Positions 9,990 through 22,238 of a stretch of DNA of 64,000 bases are shown one piece after another (the stretch's first letter is position 1; each line of letters begins with the position of its first letter). Where the stretch lies: contig ML213511.1 in the NCBI GenBank assembly GCA_004369045.1, positions 240,273 to 304,272 on the forward strand. Reading direction: 5' to 3'. This stretch comes from Heliocybe sulcata (taxonomy: Eukaryota > Basidiomycota > Agaricomycetes > Gloeophyllales > Gloeophyllaceae). The notes beneath the pieces are model-generated. The model did not search any database and was not told where the DNA came from. It saw only the letters and a list, made by a program, of their open reading frames with translations. The translations under genes and the position numbers were made by a program.

Positions 9990-12900
9990 TCAAATTTCCT
10001 CCAAACCTGCAGTCGCCACCGGAGAAGCGGTCGTGGTCGGAGAAGCGGAGCCGGGGGCGGGAGTAGGAGCAGGAGCCGGGGCAGAGGCAGGAGGAGCCTT
10101 GGTCGCCGGAGCGTCCTGCTTAGCGGGTGCAGCACCGTTGCCTGCAGCGGTTGGAGCGGGCCCGGTAGCCTTAGGAGGAGGCGCAGCCCCAGCAGGGCTG
10201 GCGCCAGTTGCAGCTCCGTTGGGTGTGGCGGCAGGCGCAGCTCCATTGCCAGTGGCAGCAGGGGCAGATCCATTTCCGTTTGTTTCCGGAGCGCCCTTCC
10301 TATCGGAAGGAGGGGCCGCACTGTTCGCAGGGGCTGTCGCGGGGTTCCTCTGCGTGAAGTCCACAGGGATTTGCGGGTCGACCCTCGGGGCGGGACCATT
10401 ACCTGGAAGGGTGCCCTTCTTCGGAGGTGGGCTATCTGGAATAAGATGTCAGAAAACAGAGTACTACGAATACACCGGAGCGGGACTTACTAATGGGCCT
10501 GGTTGCGGGCGACAACGGCGATTTTGGTCCGAAGCTCGAAGAGGGTACTCTGGACATGGGGCGAGAGTTGGGCCGAGAGCGAGGCGACGTCGGGACGCCG
10601 GCCGGTCTGCCAGCAATCGTAGGCCGAGCGAGGTTGAAGCCATGAGGACGCAGGTCGAACATGATGTCGCCGCGGCGGTTGAAGCAGGGGTTGACGAGAC
10701 CGTAGGCGGCAAGACCAGGGTAACAGAACTTCCAGTCGCCGCAGAAGGAGGTCTGCAGCTCCTCGGACAGCTCGACCAGGTCGATCTTGGATGGGAGATG
10801 AGTCTCGAGCAGCTTCTGCAGAGCTGTGAAGCGCGTGTTGATGAATTCGCTGTGGACGTGCGTAGTGTTGATGACAGGCCGGGTCTCTCCCGAGACCTTG
10901 ACTCCGAGGCCGCTGCCCTCAGTCACAAACGCCACGATAGTCGACCAGCTGGCAACAGCCTTGGTACTGTGATGCGCGGTCATTACAACGATCGACACAA
11001 GTATTCAGAACAATTGCTTACCTCCACTCCTTGCCGGGCTTCTTGAAACCGATCTCGAGAACAACAGTACCCTTGACCTTGATCTCGAAACCGCCATGTT
11101 TGAAGGCAGTGGGAATAGACAGGTCGTTGTGAGTGTGGCCTACATGACACGAAATCAAGATCCAGTTGGTAGATATGAGAAAGAGCAACACGTACTGCGA
11201 ACCCAGTAGATTCCGTTTTTCGAGTCTTGTGACATGCTGTGGTGCTCGTAACTCCACTCATCTCCCATATCCCACTTGTATTCCAAGGCATCAGCGGACT
11301 CCTGCACGAGCTGCCAGTCGCAGTTGCTATTGCGCTTCCTCTCGTGCTCAGCCCATGTAGCCACTTGCAAGATCCATTCGCCGCCTTCAACACCCGAGAA
11401 GGTCGGGATGATGGTCGTGCTCTGGTTGACCTTCGAAAGGATACTGAGAAGCCGCTCCTCAAAGAAGAGACGTCTAGCAATGCAGACAGTGCCGTAAGAG
11501 AGCGAGGGAGCGTCCCTGATGATAGTCCAGGTGATCCACTCGGCACTGTACTCGAGATAACCAGCAGGCCACTCGCGGAAGTCGCACATGCCGATCATCA
11601 TAATGACGGGTTGGAATGCTTCCCGGAGGCCGCAGACGTGATCGCGAGTATACGTCACCTTGGAGTAGATGTGGAATTTTACGGAAGTAAGACCAAAGGC
11701 CGGCATGTCGAGACGGGAACCCCAGACAGGAATTGTGTACAGGATGTGATGGCCGTGCAGTGTCAAGACCTGGAAGTAGTCATGCTTCACGTAGTGGATT
11801 GCAGACTGCACCAGGGCAATGGCATGCCTGTTACCAAGATACATCCCGCCGAAATGGGACAGCCCATGCACGAACTGGGCGGCTATGTGCAAAAGTCAGT
11901 AACATCGCTTTGACGTGGTTGAAAGTTGCTTACTAGTCAGGTCCAACACGATGTGTTGCAGATGAATGTGGCCCTGTCCTCCGTGGAACTTGCCAGCAGG
12001 CGAGTCCTTGAACCTCGTTACCCAAGAACCGCAGTGCTTAACAATGTCTTCATGGTCGACCAACTTGATATCGACCTCAAAGGCCAAGACCCATTTATCA
12101 AAGCCATGAGACCCGCCGCTAATCGTAGACAGGTAAGCTGTCTCATACTTGGCGACAAGAAACGGAAGACGTACGCAGTATATGGAGCACCGCCGCGCAA
12201 GGGTACCATCGTACCTTCCTGAAGTGACACAAGGATGATAGCCTTCTCGCTCGACAAAAGGCGGACCTGGATAGCTCCGAAGGTCGCTTCGAAGTTCTTC
12301 TCATACGACCACTTCACAAGACAAGCCAGATGCTCCAGCACCTTGCTTCCTTGTGCTTGCCTCCAGAGGCTCTCGAAGTACTCGACGACGGACGTCTGAG
12401 TGATCGCTTGGATGTAGTCGAAGCCGTGCATGTACGTCTTCGTAATGCGCTCCTCGTTAATGATCGTGATGGATTCCTTGTGCTTTCTGAGGTCGACCTC
12501 TCCCCAGACGCCGTGGTCATGATCTTCGAAGCCGTCCCTGACTATGACGGTCGTCGAGTGCGTGTAGATAATGTGGCGAGACGCCTCCTGGATAATTCGG
12601 AAGTAGTAGTGGTCGAGGAAGTGGATCAGGGTAGCATGGTACTCGTCGAACAGGTCGATATTCACGTCATGCTCTCCGTAAATGCAGAGGTGCTCGATGA
12701 AGCGGCGAGCTAAATGAGACGGTTAAGACAATGAAGATGAAGGGCATGGCGAAACAATATCTTACTATCGAAGTCGAACTTGATGTTGACGATAACTCCT
12801 TCACTGTTGACCTCATAGACGAGGTCAACAAAGAACGCAATCTCCCAGTTGTGGAAGACATGTAGTGCTTCCCTGCTGAGATGTCAGAGCGCTGAGCCGT

Positions 12901-13995
12901 GCGCGCAAGACAAGCTGCTTACTTCGTGAAATCATCCGTTGCAAAGAAGGCAAGCTCGGAGATCTTAAAGTAGAGGACAGCTTCCGTGTCACACAGGATC
13001 CTGACCTTCGGCGCGTCAAATCTGATACAGAACTGCTCTTGGAGGTCGCCAATGTCGGTCCAGGTGCTGCGGTACTCGGCCAAGCAGACCGAGTGGTAGT
13101 CGAAATGTGTCTCTTCTCTCTCCACTATCATCGCCGCTTCAAGCCAGACCTTGGATAGGTGAGTATTGATGGTCTCGATAGAGACGCCGCGGAAATCGAC
13201 ACCCTCGAAGTCAAGGTGCCTGACGTCTGTGAAGGCGGAAAAGTCGATCTCGAGGCTATGAGGATGGCCATCGTTGTCCCAGTCGGGCAAGGAGTAGAAG
13301 ACATGGTACCCCGCCTCGCGAATGTACTCGAGGTACCTCGTCAAGTAGAAAGTGAGAGCCTCACGGGCAACTGGGTGAGAGTCAGACGTCGTAACGAAGC
13401 GGGGCTCTGCGATTGAGCGTCAGTGATAGGTAGCGTTCGTCGAAGACGACATATCCTCACTGAGGGTATCGAGGACCATCAATTTGATGACATGGATGCC
13501 GTTGCCTATTTTCTTCGTGTGGCCTTGGATTCCACTGACGACGAAGCGGACCCGGAAGGAAACATCGACGTCGTCAAGGCTGACGTTGCGGTCCCTGAGC
13601 ATTACGCTGTTCATCAAGATGTTTTAGAGTACTGTTATGCTTATCACGTACCGGCTAGGGATAAAGCCTGGGTGGTTAGCCTTGGCGAAGTCGAGATTCA
13701 TGTGACCCCGGTGAATTCTGAGGTGAATGACGGCTTCGTGGTTGCAAATAAATTCGAGGTTGGGCCGGTCAAATTCAGCGGCGAATAGCATATCCTCGAC
13801 CGCTGCCACGGAGCTCTTGTGCCTCGGAGCGTAGAACCACTCAGCGAGCGCGAAGTCATAACGGACACGTTCGTAAGCCTTCAGATGCGAAGACTCCTGG
13901 CGCTGGGTGCATTGGATCGCATTCTCGTACAAAGCGCCAAGCTGGGCGTTAATGTAGTGAGATGCGTGGTCAGCGTTGTTTTCGCCGAGGCACAT
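9990..13995 (-). CDS. Large unrecognised protein, 1168 aa, ten exons
   Basis: Ten exons join with consistent phases: 13995-13652, 13606-13461, 13406-12923, 12872-12766, 12709-12215, 12137-11934, 11882-11196, 11139-11022, 10966-10491 and 10435-9990. They total 3507 coding bases. There is no signal peptide or membrane segment. The first 1000 or so residues look folded, rich in alternating hydrophobic strands and in Trp, His and Asp. Two parts have similar wording: HGFDYIQAITQTSVVEYFES near 500 and SHGFDKWVLAFEVDIKLVD near 605. The last 160 residues are low-complexity Pro/Ala/Thr/Asn. I do not recognise the family. The phrase style (a W/FD opening then a hydrophobic strand) faintly recalls clostridial P47/OrfX TULIP proteins, but that is a guess. 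A 5'-UTR intron precedes the start. Confidence 0.85.
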
Positions 13996-14004
13996 TTTTG
14001 CAGA

Positions 14005-14060
14005 CTAGGAGCAAATGGAAATCACGTCAGGCGCATGAATCCGCAAACTTGGTAACTTAC
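14005..14060 (-). other. Intron in the 5' UTR of the 1168-aa gene
   Basis: On the minus strand GTAAGT opens at 14060 and CTAG closes at 14005, nine bases before the ATG at 13995. Such leader introns often raise expression in basidiomycetes. The sites fit the consensus used in the ten coding exons. Confidence 0.6.
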
Positions 14061-15836
14061 CTTGTATTGTGTGAGGAGAAGTGGGTGAAAACGAGTGGGT
14101 ACTTGGCGGCGCAAGATGTCGGATTTGTCCCGGCCATCTTCTGGTTTTTATACCGACAAGACGGGTTACTGGAGAGCTAGGCTGGGCCTTCGGTAAGCCA
14201 ATTAGCCATCGAGTTTCACAGGGTCCCATAACGGCTACTCACCAGTCCCGATACATATGCACGATTCTGGGTACAATTTAGTGTTTCACGAGTTCAACCG
14301 CGACATACGTCCATTCATCTGTCAGGCAGACAAGAAAGAACCTGACGGACCGAGGACAGAGTTACACTGCCACTCAAGGGCAGGGGAGTACCGACGTCTC
14401 AAAGAGGCCAAAGTACATTCAGGGACAGCGAAAGTTGTCGGTAGAGCACCATGTCCGCGACTTCTTCCCATAGTAAATCCGCAGACGAGGAACAGATCTT
14501 GACAGCTGATCACCACTAGTGCACTTGATCTGGCGCCAATTTCATGGAGAAGGCCTTGTCATTCGTCCAATCATGATACCTCTTTGATACAGTTGTTAAT
14601 AATAAGTGCCTCGGACAATATTATGCGTTATTGCCCCCAAACTACGCATATCTAAAAGTTCACGTCAATATTAACTTCGTGAATCACCATAAGTAACCAA
14701 ACCATGGCAATGAGCATCGTAGTCCTGTGCCTCGACGGGCAGTTGTACGCCCGCGTTCAACGTCGTCCTCTTGACAGTGACAGCTCCCGAGAGCACGATG
14801 GGAAAGCCAACCGGGTGGATCCGGAGCCTTGCTTTGTATGGTAATCGTGGCAGTGCTACCGAGTAGGTTGATTGCCACTCATCCAATCCGAGTCGTTCCA
14901 CGATCCAGTCAGAGAGGTCAGTTCGAGGAAACAATCCATTGGAACGGCAGTATCAGCTCATCCTCGATGCATGGTATCGCTTTGATTACTAGGCTGCTTG
15001 AAGAGGTTTCCCGGTGCGCGAGTATAGTCATCCGACTCATAAATCAATAATGCGCAGTCGAGAGTGCCGTCATCTCTCATATGTCGGAATTCCAAGCCTC
15101 CAGCTGCCGTCTTCCGAATAACCTCGACATCGGTCCAAGTCCAAGGCCGGGATAGCCCTGGGAGTCTGGGCACATGAACGCAACATATGACTCGTTAACT
15201 TGTGATGATAGGAAAAGATCAAGTCGATATTGTGTGCGTACTCTGCACTTCCATGCAAGAATCAATCGTATGTCAAACTTTATATGCCTTCTGTATATTC
15301 TGTCTAATCTTAGGTGAAGACCAAAACGCCACAATCAGCGACCGAAGTATCTCCTCTCTATGAACGCTCGCTAGCTCCGAAGGCGAGAATAGATGAACCA
15401 GGCACAACCATATGCGAGACAGGCAGTTTGGCTATCTCTCGGTGGGAGATATACTACAGTGTTGCCGCGTTGACTCAACCTCACTTGCCGGTCGGGTTCT
15501 TGTCAGCATAGACACTTCCTCCGTTCACTCGCACTACACTGACCCGGAGGCCGAAAAGCACTGGGATAGATTTTTTTGCACTTTCCAGCTCCTTCGCCTA
15601 CCCCCCCGAAGCACAATCTGGCGAATGAGACGACGAAGGAGCCCATTGAACCGATGAGACGCTGCCAGACCTAAAGCTTTATTATCAGGAAGGCCACGAT
15701 CACTCGTCCAGCCATCGTCTTCAGTACATTCTTTTCTCGACAGTATCGAATACGGGCACGAACTCGTCTCGACGGATGCATCCCGTCTATGCTCAGCATT
15801 ACATACTGGCGACTAGTCCTATCTCGTGGCCCAAGA
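14061..15836. other. Intergenic, with protein-like fragments near 14.66-15.26 kb
   Basis: The left part is the upstream region of the 1168-aa gene, and the right part is the 3' flank of the permease. In between lie two minus-strand open stretches with protein-like wording (see the pseudogene entry). Nothing else is supported. Confidence 0.4.
14671..15260 (-). pseudogene. Possible gene relic, family unknown
   Basis: Two neighbouring minus-strand open stretches have believable protein composition. One (about 15170-14958) contains TWTDVEVIRKTAAGGLEF and LLIYESDDYTR. The other (about 14934-14671) contains DLSDWIVERLGLDEW and ARLRIHPVGFPIVLSG. I could not join them with good splice sites into one frame, and no clear start is visible. 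This may be a decayed gene or one with exons I failed to place. Function unknown. Confidence 0.22.
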
Positions 15837-18095
15837 TCACGCCTCTGAGGCGTCATCCTCGCTCTCCTTTCCGTCTCGAGAGTCCACGTTAGGAACAGGG
15901 CCCTTGAACCACTTGCGGGCGCTCACGACCCACCAAACGGCAGCAAGGCCGAGGATACCAACGATAATCACCACAGCGTAATCTATCGTTCACCGGCACC
16001 GTCAGTCCAATTTCCCTCTTGTGAAGAATGGAAGAAACGTACTCATATTCTCAGCGTTGGGTACGCTCGAACTCGGGAACATCAACACAACGGTTATGAA
16101 TGCCACCCACGCCACCGCGATGGCACCGACAGGGACGGCAAGGACGCCGAGAGAGAAGGGACCCGGTTTCAGTTTGTCGCGGCCGGACGTGATCCTGCAG
16201 AATATCGGCGTGGCGTATGATATGTACAGACCGATCGTCGAGGCCCTGAGTATCACTCAGCCGAAAGCGTTTTGGAGGGCTAGGTCAGAGGAGGCACACG
16301 TACCCTGCCAGAGAGGATAGGGCCGCGCTCGAAAAGCCCACGAGCCCGCAAATTCCTGCGCAGACGACAACGAACCACGCGGCGTTGACGGGTGTCTGGG
16401 TATACTTGTTGACTTTCTTCCAGTACCTAGACCCCGGCAGTGCATTGTCCCTGGCGAAGGCGTACACGACTCTCGAGGCGTCAACGGTCTGCGATGCTCC
16501 GGCCATAAACTACAACCCACATCACTCAACACAATCAAGTATCCTTATAGAGAGCACAGCGACTCACTAGGACTAGTAGAATCAGACTCCACACCGCAAG
16601 CATCCCGTGCTTCCCTACTGCATCCAGCAATAACTGCGCCATGGGAAGTGGAAGCGGCGATGCGAGCAGGTCGGGTACGGAGACGATGGCGAAGGACGCC
16701 GAGATCAGGATGAGCCAGCCGTTGAACATCGTCATGAGCACCGCGGCAAATATTGCTCTCGGCGCTGCGCGGGAGGCGTCTGCAGTCTCCTCGGAGACGT
16801 GGGCAGCAGAGTCGTCTAAGGTGAGTTCTGTGAGTGAGGCTGCATGACGATGAGCTGACTACCTACAGCCTGTCGGATAACTCATTAGCGATTATTGTTA
16901 AAGAGAGAGGTCGTGTAAATGTACCTGTGAGTGTCCACATGGACGACAGGAACGACAGGCAAAACGCCCATCCATCTGAGAAGGTCAGAGCCTGTTTCTC
17001 ATGAACGAACACTCGACTTACTACTGCTCCACCCAGTATTATTCTCATACTTCGTGAACGCGACCTCCCTTGACACCCCGTCTGTCCGCGCATAATTGCA
17101 TAAAACTGCTATGACAGCGATCGACGTGCCCACTGGCCACCGCCTACTCAGTCATCGTATTGAGCAAGGAGTAGACAATGACGTACAGTTCAAGAGCGCA
17201 TAGAAGACGTTCAGTCTTGCGAGGATTCTCGTCCAGAAGGACGAGATGACTCCATGGAGGAGGACCAGTGCCCAGAGGATACCGTACTGCGCCCCCGTGC
17301 CGAGGTTAATGGCTCCGTCCGAGCCGACGAAGAGCGCTACAGAGATAAATTGGGCACTATATAATGTGAGTAAGCGTTGGTCGCTATTCATCTGTGAACA
17401 GGACAGGAGTGAAGCGATTCGTCTTACACGGTGAAATCTATAGAGCAAACCAGTGTCACTTGGCCGACGATGTTCGACCAGCCGGTTATCCAGCTCGCCA
17501 GGGCTGAGTGTCTTGGCGAAGCCATCTTTGCCGCGAAGTAATATAGGCCTGCGCTCGTTCTAGTGGACAGATGTTTGTCCTGTAAATGAAGACGAGCATA
17601 CGGGACTCACGGCATGGAAGAGGTGAGCTCCGCCATGGATGCTGCGATCGCTAACACGAAGCAGCAGGGTACCAGCCAGCCCCAGACCATCCCTACATGG
17701 CCGCCTGCAGCGCGTTCACAGTCAGTAATCACAGACGGTCTGTTGCCATAGACTCACCTGCGGATAAACCAAACCCGAGCGTCGAGGAGGCCCCCCCAAC
17801 AGGGCCCATGATCGCATACGCGAATGCTATGCTCTCCAAGAGCTGCAATACCAATACATCACCGGTTAGATTCCATGAACCCGATCTATGACGACCATGA
17901 ATGAAGTAGAGTCGGAGGGTGAGTACTGACCGAGAATTCTCGCCGGAACTCGCTTCGGTACCCCAGTTTGGCGAGGAGCCTATTGTCGGCATTCCCATCG
18001 ATGCGCCTCTCAGCCTCGGACTCGCGCACGTCTACCTCCGTCGAGCCATTGGACTTGTCGTCCTGGATCTTCTCCGTGTCAGTGACTGCGCTCAT
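15837..18095 (-). CDS. Amino-acid permease (APC superfamily, fungal GABA/choline permease-like)
   Basis: The N-terminus is a cytosolic acidic leader ending LLAKLGYRSEFRREFS, the usual lead-in of fungal APC carriers. After splicing comes the first helix, LLESIAFAYAIMGPVGGASS, with helix-breaking glycines. Later segments include SMAELTSSMP, TSAGLYYFAAKMASPRH, ASWITGWSNIVGQVTL, a long segment near 16.9 kb and MAGASQTVDASRVVYAFARD with its conserved ending. About twelve membrane helices are expected, with the tail acidic and cytosolic. It would import amino acids or related amines at the plasma membrane; the exact substrate cannot be read. Many short introns interrupt it. It is transcribed away from the coiled-coil gene across a 1.1 kb divergent upstream region. 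Confidence 0.88.
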
Positions 18096-19236
18096 TGTGC
18101 CAGCTGGTCAGGAGGGGGAGATCCTTACCAAAAGATAGATAAGGGGGTATATAAGCCTATGATGGCGGAGACTGCGTTCCTACGGTGGACGCTATTTTCA
18201 CCGTTGGCCTGAGAAATGCGGGACGCTCTTGGGTCTTCTATCAACGTAAATGCTTCCGAGTGGCAGAGAGGGACCTACTTGTCAGACAGTTGTACCTGAG
18301 AACATAGCAGCAGTTCAACAGTTCAGAGCCAAGGGTCATAGACTAGTAATTATAATTACCTGCGACCATGTGTATATACGCAAGTGAGCCTTGTAACGAT
18401 CAATGCACGACATTCTCAGCGCGTAGCTGCGTATATTCCTTGCGAGTCGTCAAAACACCGGCAAAACATCTTTGAAGTAGATATTTTGTCAGTACATTAT
18501 GCCTGTTATATGCTTACTTATGAAGGTTTCTCCGGTTGTTATTCTCCTTTACCTGTGTTGAACAGCCAATGACAGCTAATAAGCTCAATTTGGAAGATAA
18601 ATGCCATATAGAGAAGGTCGTATACCGGACTAGATGATGTCATGCAAGTCCATCTTGACAGGCAATTTGGCAGGGCGCTCTTGTCACCGTATCGCGCATA
18701 CATAAAGGACGCATTTGTGGTTGCGCCAGTCTCCCGTGTTCCCCCCGTTCGTCCTACTCTGTGCGACTTGCCCTGAGGCCTGGGCTAGCAACTTTTTCAT
18801 CGCTGAGACGGACACATTTCGGTCTTACCCACAGCAGCCCTAATCACGCACTCTAGTGAGTTTTCCGGGTTACGCAAAAGATGAAAAGAGAACAGTCAAA
18901 CCCATGGCGTCAGGAGGCATGGCAGGCGTTAGAACGTTAGAGAGCTGAAGCCTCATGATATTTCTGCCCCCTGCACAATGACTTTTCCTGGATTGCTGCT
19001 GGTTGGATATTGATCATAACCGTGATTTCAGCATTTGAAGCAGCTCTGGAACATTTCAAGGCCGAGGTCATCCGTTTTGGTCGGGCTGACGTCGCGTATA
19101 TAACCGCACGATCGACTGCTCTGATCGGATCCCCCCGCGAACGCGTGCCAGCCGCCGGGTACGCTTTAGCATCAACTGCAACTTCGACTGTCTTCCCCAG
19201 CCCCGCTATCCTCTCTCCCGCGCTGTCTGCGCTGCC
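18096..19236. promoter_or_regulatory. Divergent upstream region, permease and coiled-coil gene
   Basis: About 1.1 kb between two start codons pointing away from each other, so it should hold both promoters. It has AT-rich patches near 18340-18600 and no supported gene. No specific factor site could be assigned. Confidence 0.4.
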
Positions 19237-22200
19237 ATGGTGCATCGACACCCAGACTCACGCTTATTAGCATCTCTACTTACCGCAGAGACAGCCTACT
19301 CGAAGCAGCTCCAGACTTTATTATCCCATTCCTCATCCTCGCTCGCTGCCTTCTCCGCTTATGCTGCTGCCAGCGCGCCGCCGACGTCACACGTTATTGT
19401 CTCGGTGGCAACCTGCCTTGCCACTGCGGATGGGGGACTCGAAGAGTATGCGCAGGCACTCGAGGAGTGGAAGGGGTGCTTGAAGCAGGTCAAGGAGGCC
19501 GAGGACGAGGTGTCGAATATACTTCGTGATCGGGACATTCTGTGCGTCTTATCCTATGTCTGTGCTACATGACCTAACATGTGCATAGAGTCACTCGCCT
19601 CCTGAAGGCATCCAAGCCTCGTAAATCCAACCGTGACTCCCTCGCAAGCATCCGGGCATCCATGTCGGAAACGTCTCTCCTTCCGTCGGGGAAGCAGGCG
19701 TCGGCTCAGGTGGAACTACAAGCCTGCGAGGCGCAGCTGTCTGCAAAGGAAAAGGAGCTCGAACAGGTCCGTCTAGACTTGCTGAGAAGAGGACTCGAAG
19801 TGCGGTGCAAGGCACTCGTTCAGTGCTCCACCCGATGTGCGGACATGGGACGCGATGCTCTGAAGGCATTGGATAGCATTTGTAAGTATTGGAATACCTT
19901 TTTTCGCTGGGTACATGGGTCTAATAGTGTGTTAGCTGCAGGTACCTACAAGCCTCTACCAATACCCCAGCGCGATCGCCTGGAGGGCCCCCCATCCGAC
20001 CTTTCTTCGCTGACACCCTCTCAGTCGGCCTCACAAATCAACGTCTCACTCGATGAACATGCAGATCCAAGACCTGATCCTCGCAGGCTGACCTCCGTCT
20101 CCTCGTCCAATTTCCATGTCTACGTGCCCCCAGCACACTCCATTTCCGAATTCGCACTCCCTCATGCTCTTGAACGACGTATCACGGAGGAACCAGAGGG
20201 TGCCGGGAGCAGCGCCAGCGAAGACGAAGGCCCTGTTGAGGTACACGACAATCAACGGTTTGCTCGTCCGTCCAATGCCAAGCGGGCTTCGACGGTGTCA
20301 GTTCGGAGCAACGGCGGACAAAAGGGTCACTATCGCTTTCCGACGTCCGTGTCCGATATAGGACCGGTTTACCAGGCTGAAAGCTCGCAGAGGACGAGGA
20401 GCAGAAGCCTGTTTGGCGGTCTTGCGAGCCTGTGGAAAGGGAAGAACCACGGTGACGAGGGCCGAAGTCCGCAGAAGGCGGGCGCTAATGGGAAGGGATG
20501 GCAGACCAGGACGGATAGGAATTTAAGGAAGCGGAGGGATAGCAGCAGTGATGAGGAGGGTCCAAGTGCGCGCAGTAGGCTCGGAAGTGCTTCTGGCAGT
20601 TTGACGTATACGGCTGACGGGTGGACAGCTGCCAGTACGTCTACGAGCGCTGCAGGCGCACAGAGGCTGAAGAAGAAGGCTTCGAAGAAGGATGGTCTGC
20701 CGGACCGAGGGTGGATGAGCGATGGTACTGCTGTGAGCTGGTCCGAGTCTGCGACTATCAAGCGGCGGAACTCGAAAGGCAAGGGGAGAGAGGTTCTGCC
20801 ACCCGCAGCATCGACGTCGAGCCGGCCAACTTTAACGTCTGTTGGACCTACTGGTACATTGACCCGCAACTCGTCGGTGTCAAAACACTCAATACTCAGC
20901 GTGGCCTCTGCTCCGCCCGTCGCGTCGCGTTCCTCAGCGAAGTCTGGAGCTGGGAGGAGCAACACTGTGATCGGCGTGGGCGAGCGGCGCGGTGCTTCCC
21001 TCGATCGTCCGAGGCCGACGTCTGGGATCAGCGCTGTGACATGGGCTGACGATCCGTCACCTTCGGCCTCCCGATCTCAGACGACTCGGAGTCAGCGCCG
21101 CCTAGACGGGCTGCCGAATAGCGGGAGCCAGAGTTTGATGAGTATTGTTGAGGGTGTGAGTAAGCTGAACCGGGTGGGGTATGCGGCGGGCATGGAGATG
21201 CCGCGCGCGCCGTTGCCTGTTACGAGGGAGAGGCTGGATGCTGAGCTGGCGGATTCGGCTGAGAAAGAGGGGAGAAAGCAAAATAATCTGACGCCGTCGA
21301 ACTCTTTGAGGAGGAACGATGTGACTTCCAGGATGCGTAGCGCGAGTCCGACGCCTGGGCAGTCGACACCGGTACACCAGCCGCAGCGTGGAATGAGGCC
21401 TTTGAAGTCCGCGCTTAGGTCGCCCTCCCCGTCGCCTGCTGGTGTCCACAGGACGCAGTTGCGTGATGATGGGCCCGAGTCTATGCCGAATGGGTCGGCT
21501 TCGGGTGGTGGAGACCTGACCCCTCCTCTGGTGTTGCCCGGTATCAACACCTCTCCGCTTATGGGTTCTCCGGTTAGTAGATCTCCGGCAGCGTCGCCTC
21601 CTCGTGTAGCGTCTCCAATACCTGTGGCCTCTTCCCCTCTTCGTGTCTCGTCTCCGGACCTCACGCCTACCGCAGCAACCCCGGTACCTAACGCTGGTGA
21701 TGATGCGGCCTCGATGATGAGCTTTGAGACGGCGCACGAAATATTCGGGTCGGAGGCTGAGGCTGAGGATAGGCCGCTCAGCCCGCCCGGGACGGAGATG
21801 TCGGGCTCGACGGACTCGACGTCTACCAAGGTTAATCTGAATGGAAGTGCGAAGGTCAGCTTGGAGATGACCGCTCCGGCTGTTCCAGCCAAATCTGAGC
21901 AGGGCAATGTCGAGGCCACCGGTGCGCCTCCCGTACGGAGGAAGAGCGTACGTCTTGTATCCGAGCCGATGTTCTCGCCCACCCCGCCTGCGTTGGAGGA
22001 GTATGACCAGAGGTATGGGCCTTGGGACGCTGCTCCTGATGAGCATTCTAGGGGTCGCGCGGATGACGAGATCCGGACGTCCTCGAACCGCGGCGATCAA
22101 GGGAGCAGTGGGTGGAAAATGCGGAATGGGCGTGCGATGGAGGAGGTTGGGGATGTGTGGGAGGATTCGAGTGCGGAGGAGGATGAGGAGTATCGGACGG

Positions 22201-22238
22201 CGAGGAGGATGTTGAGTAAGATGGGCAGGAGGTTTTGA
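19237..22238 (+). CDS. Coiled-coil, possibly BAR-like, protein with long disordered tail (964 aa)
   Basis: Three exons are supported: 19237-19541, 19589-19881 and 19942-22238. The first 200 residues are helical and heptad-like: TAETAYSKQLQTLLSHSS at the start, EEYAQALEEWKGCLKQVKEA, then ACEAQLSAKEKELEQVRLDL. This pattern suits a BAR-superfamily membrane-bending domain or a plain coiled coil. The remaining 750 residues are Ser/Pro/Arg-rich, disordered and likely phosphorylated, with several Ser-Pro sites and an acidic end. The second intron (19882-19941) is 60 bases with no stop in frame, so its retention would insert 20 residues. No exact family is recognised; a role at membranes or cell cortex is inference. 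Confidence 0.75.

Noticed and set aside
10033-11046. 337-residue open frame on the plus strand
   Set aside because: It is the mirror of the Pro/Ala tail and the last exons of the 1168-aa gene, with Ala/Gly-rich wording and crossing its introns.
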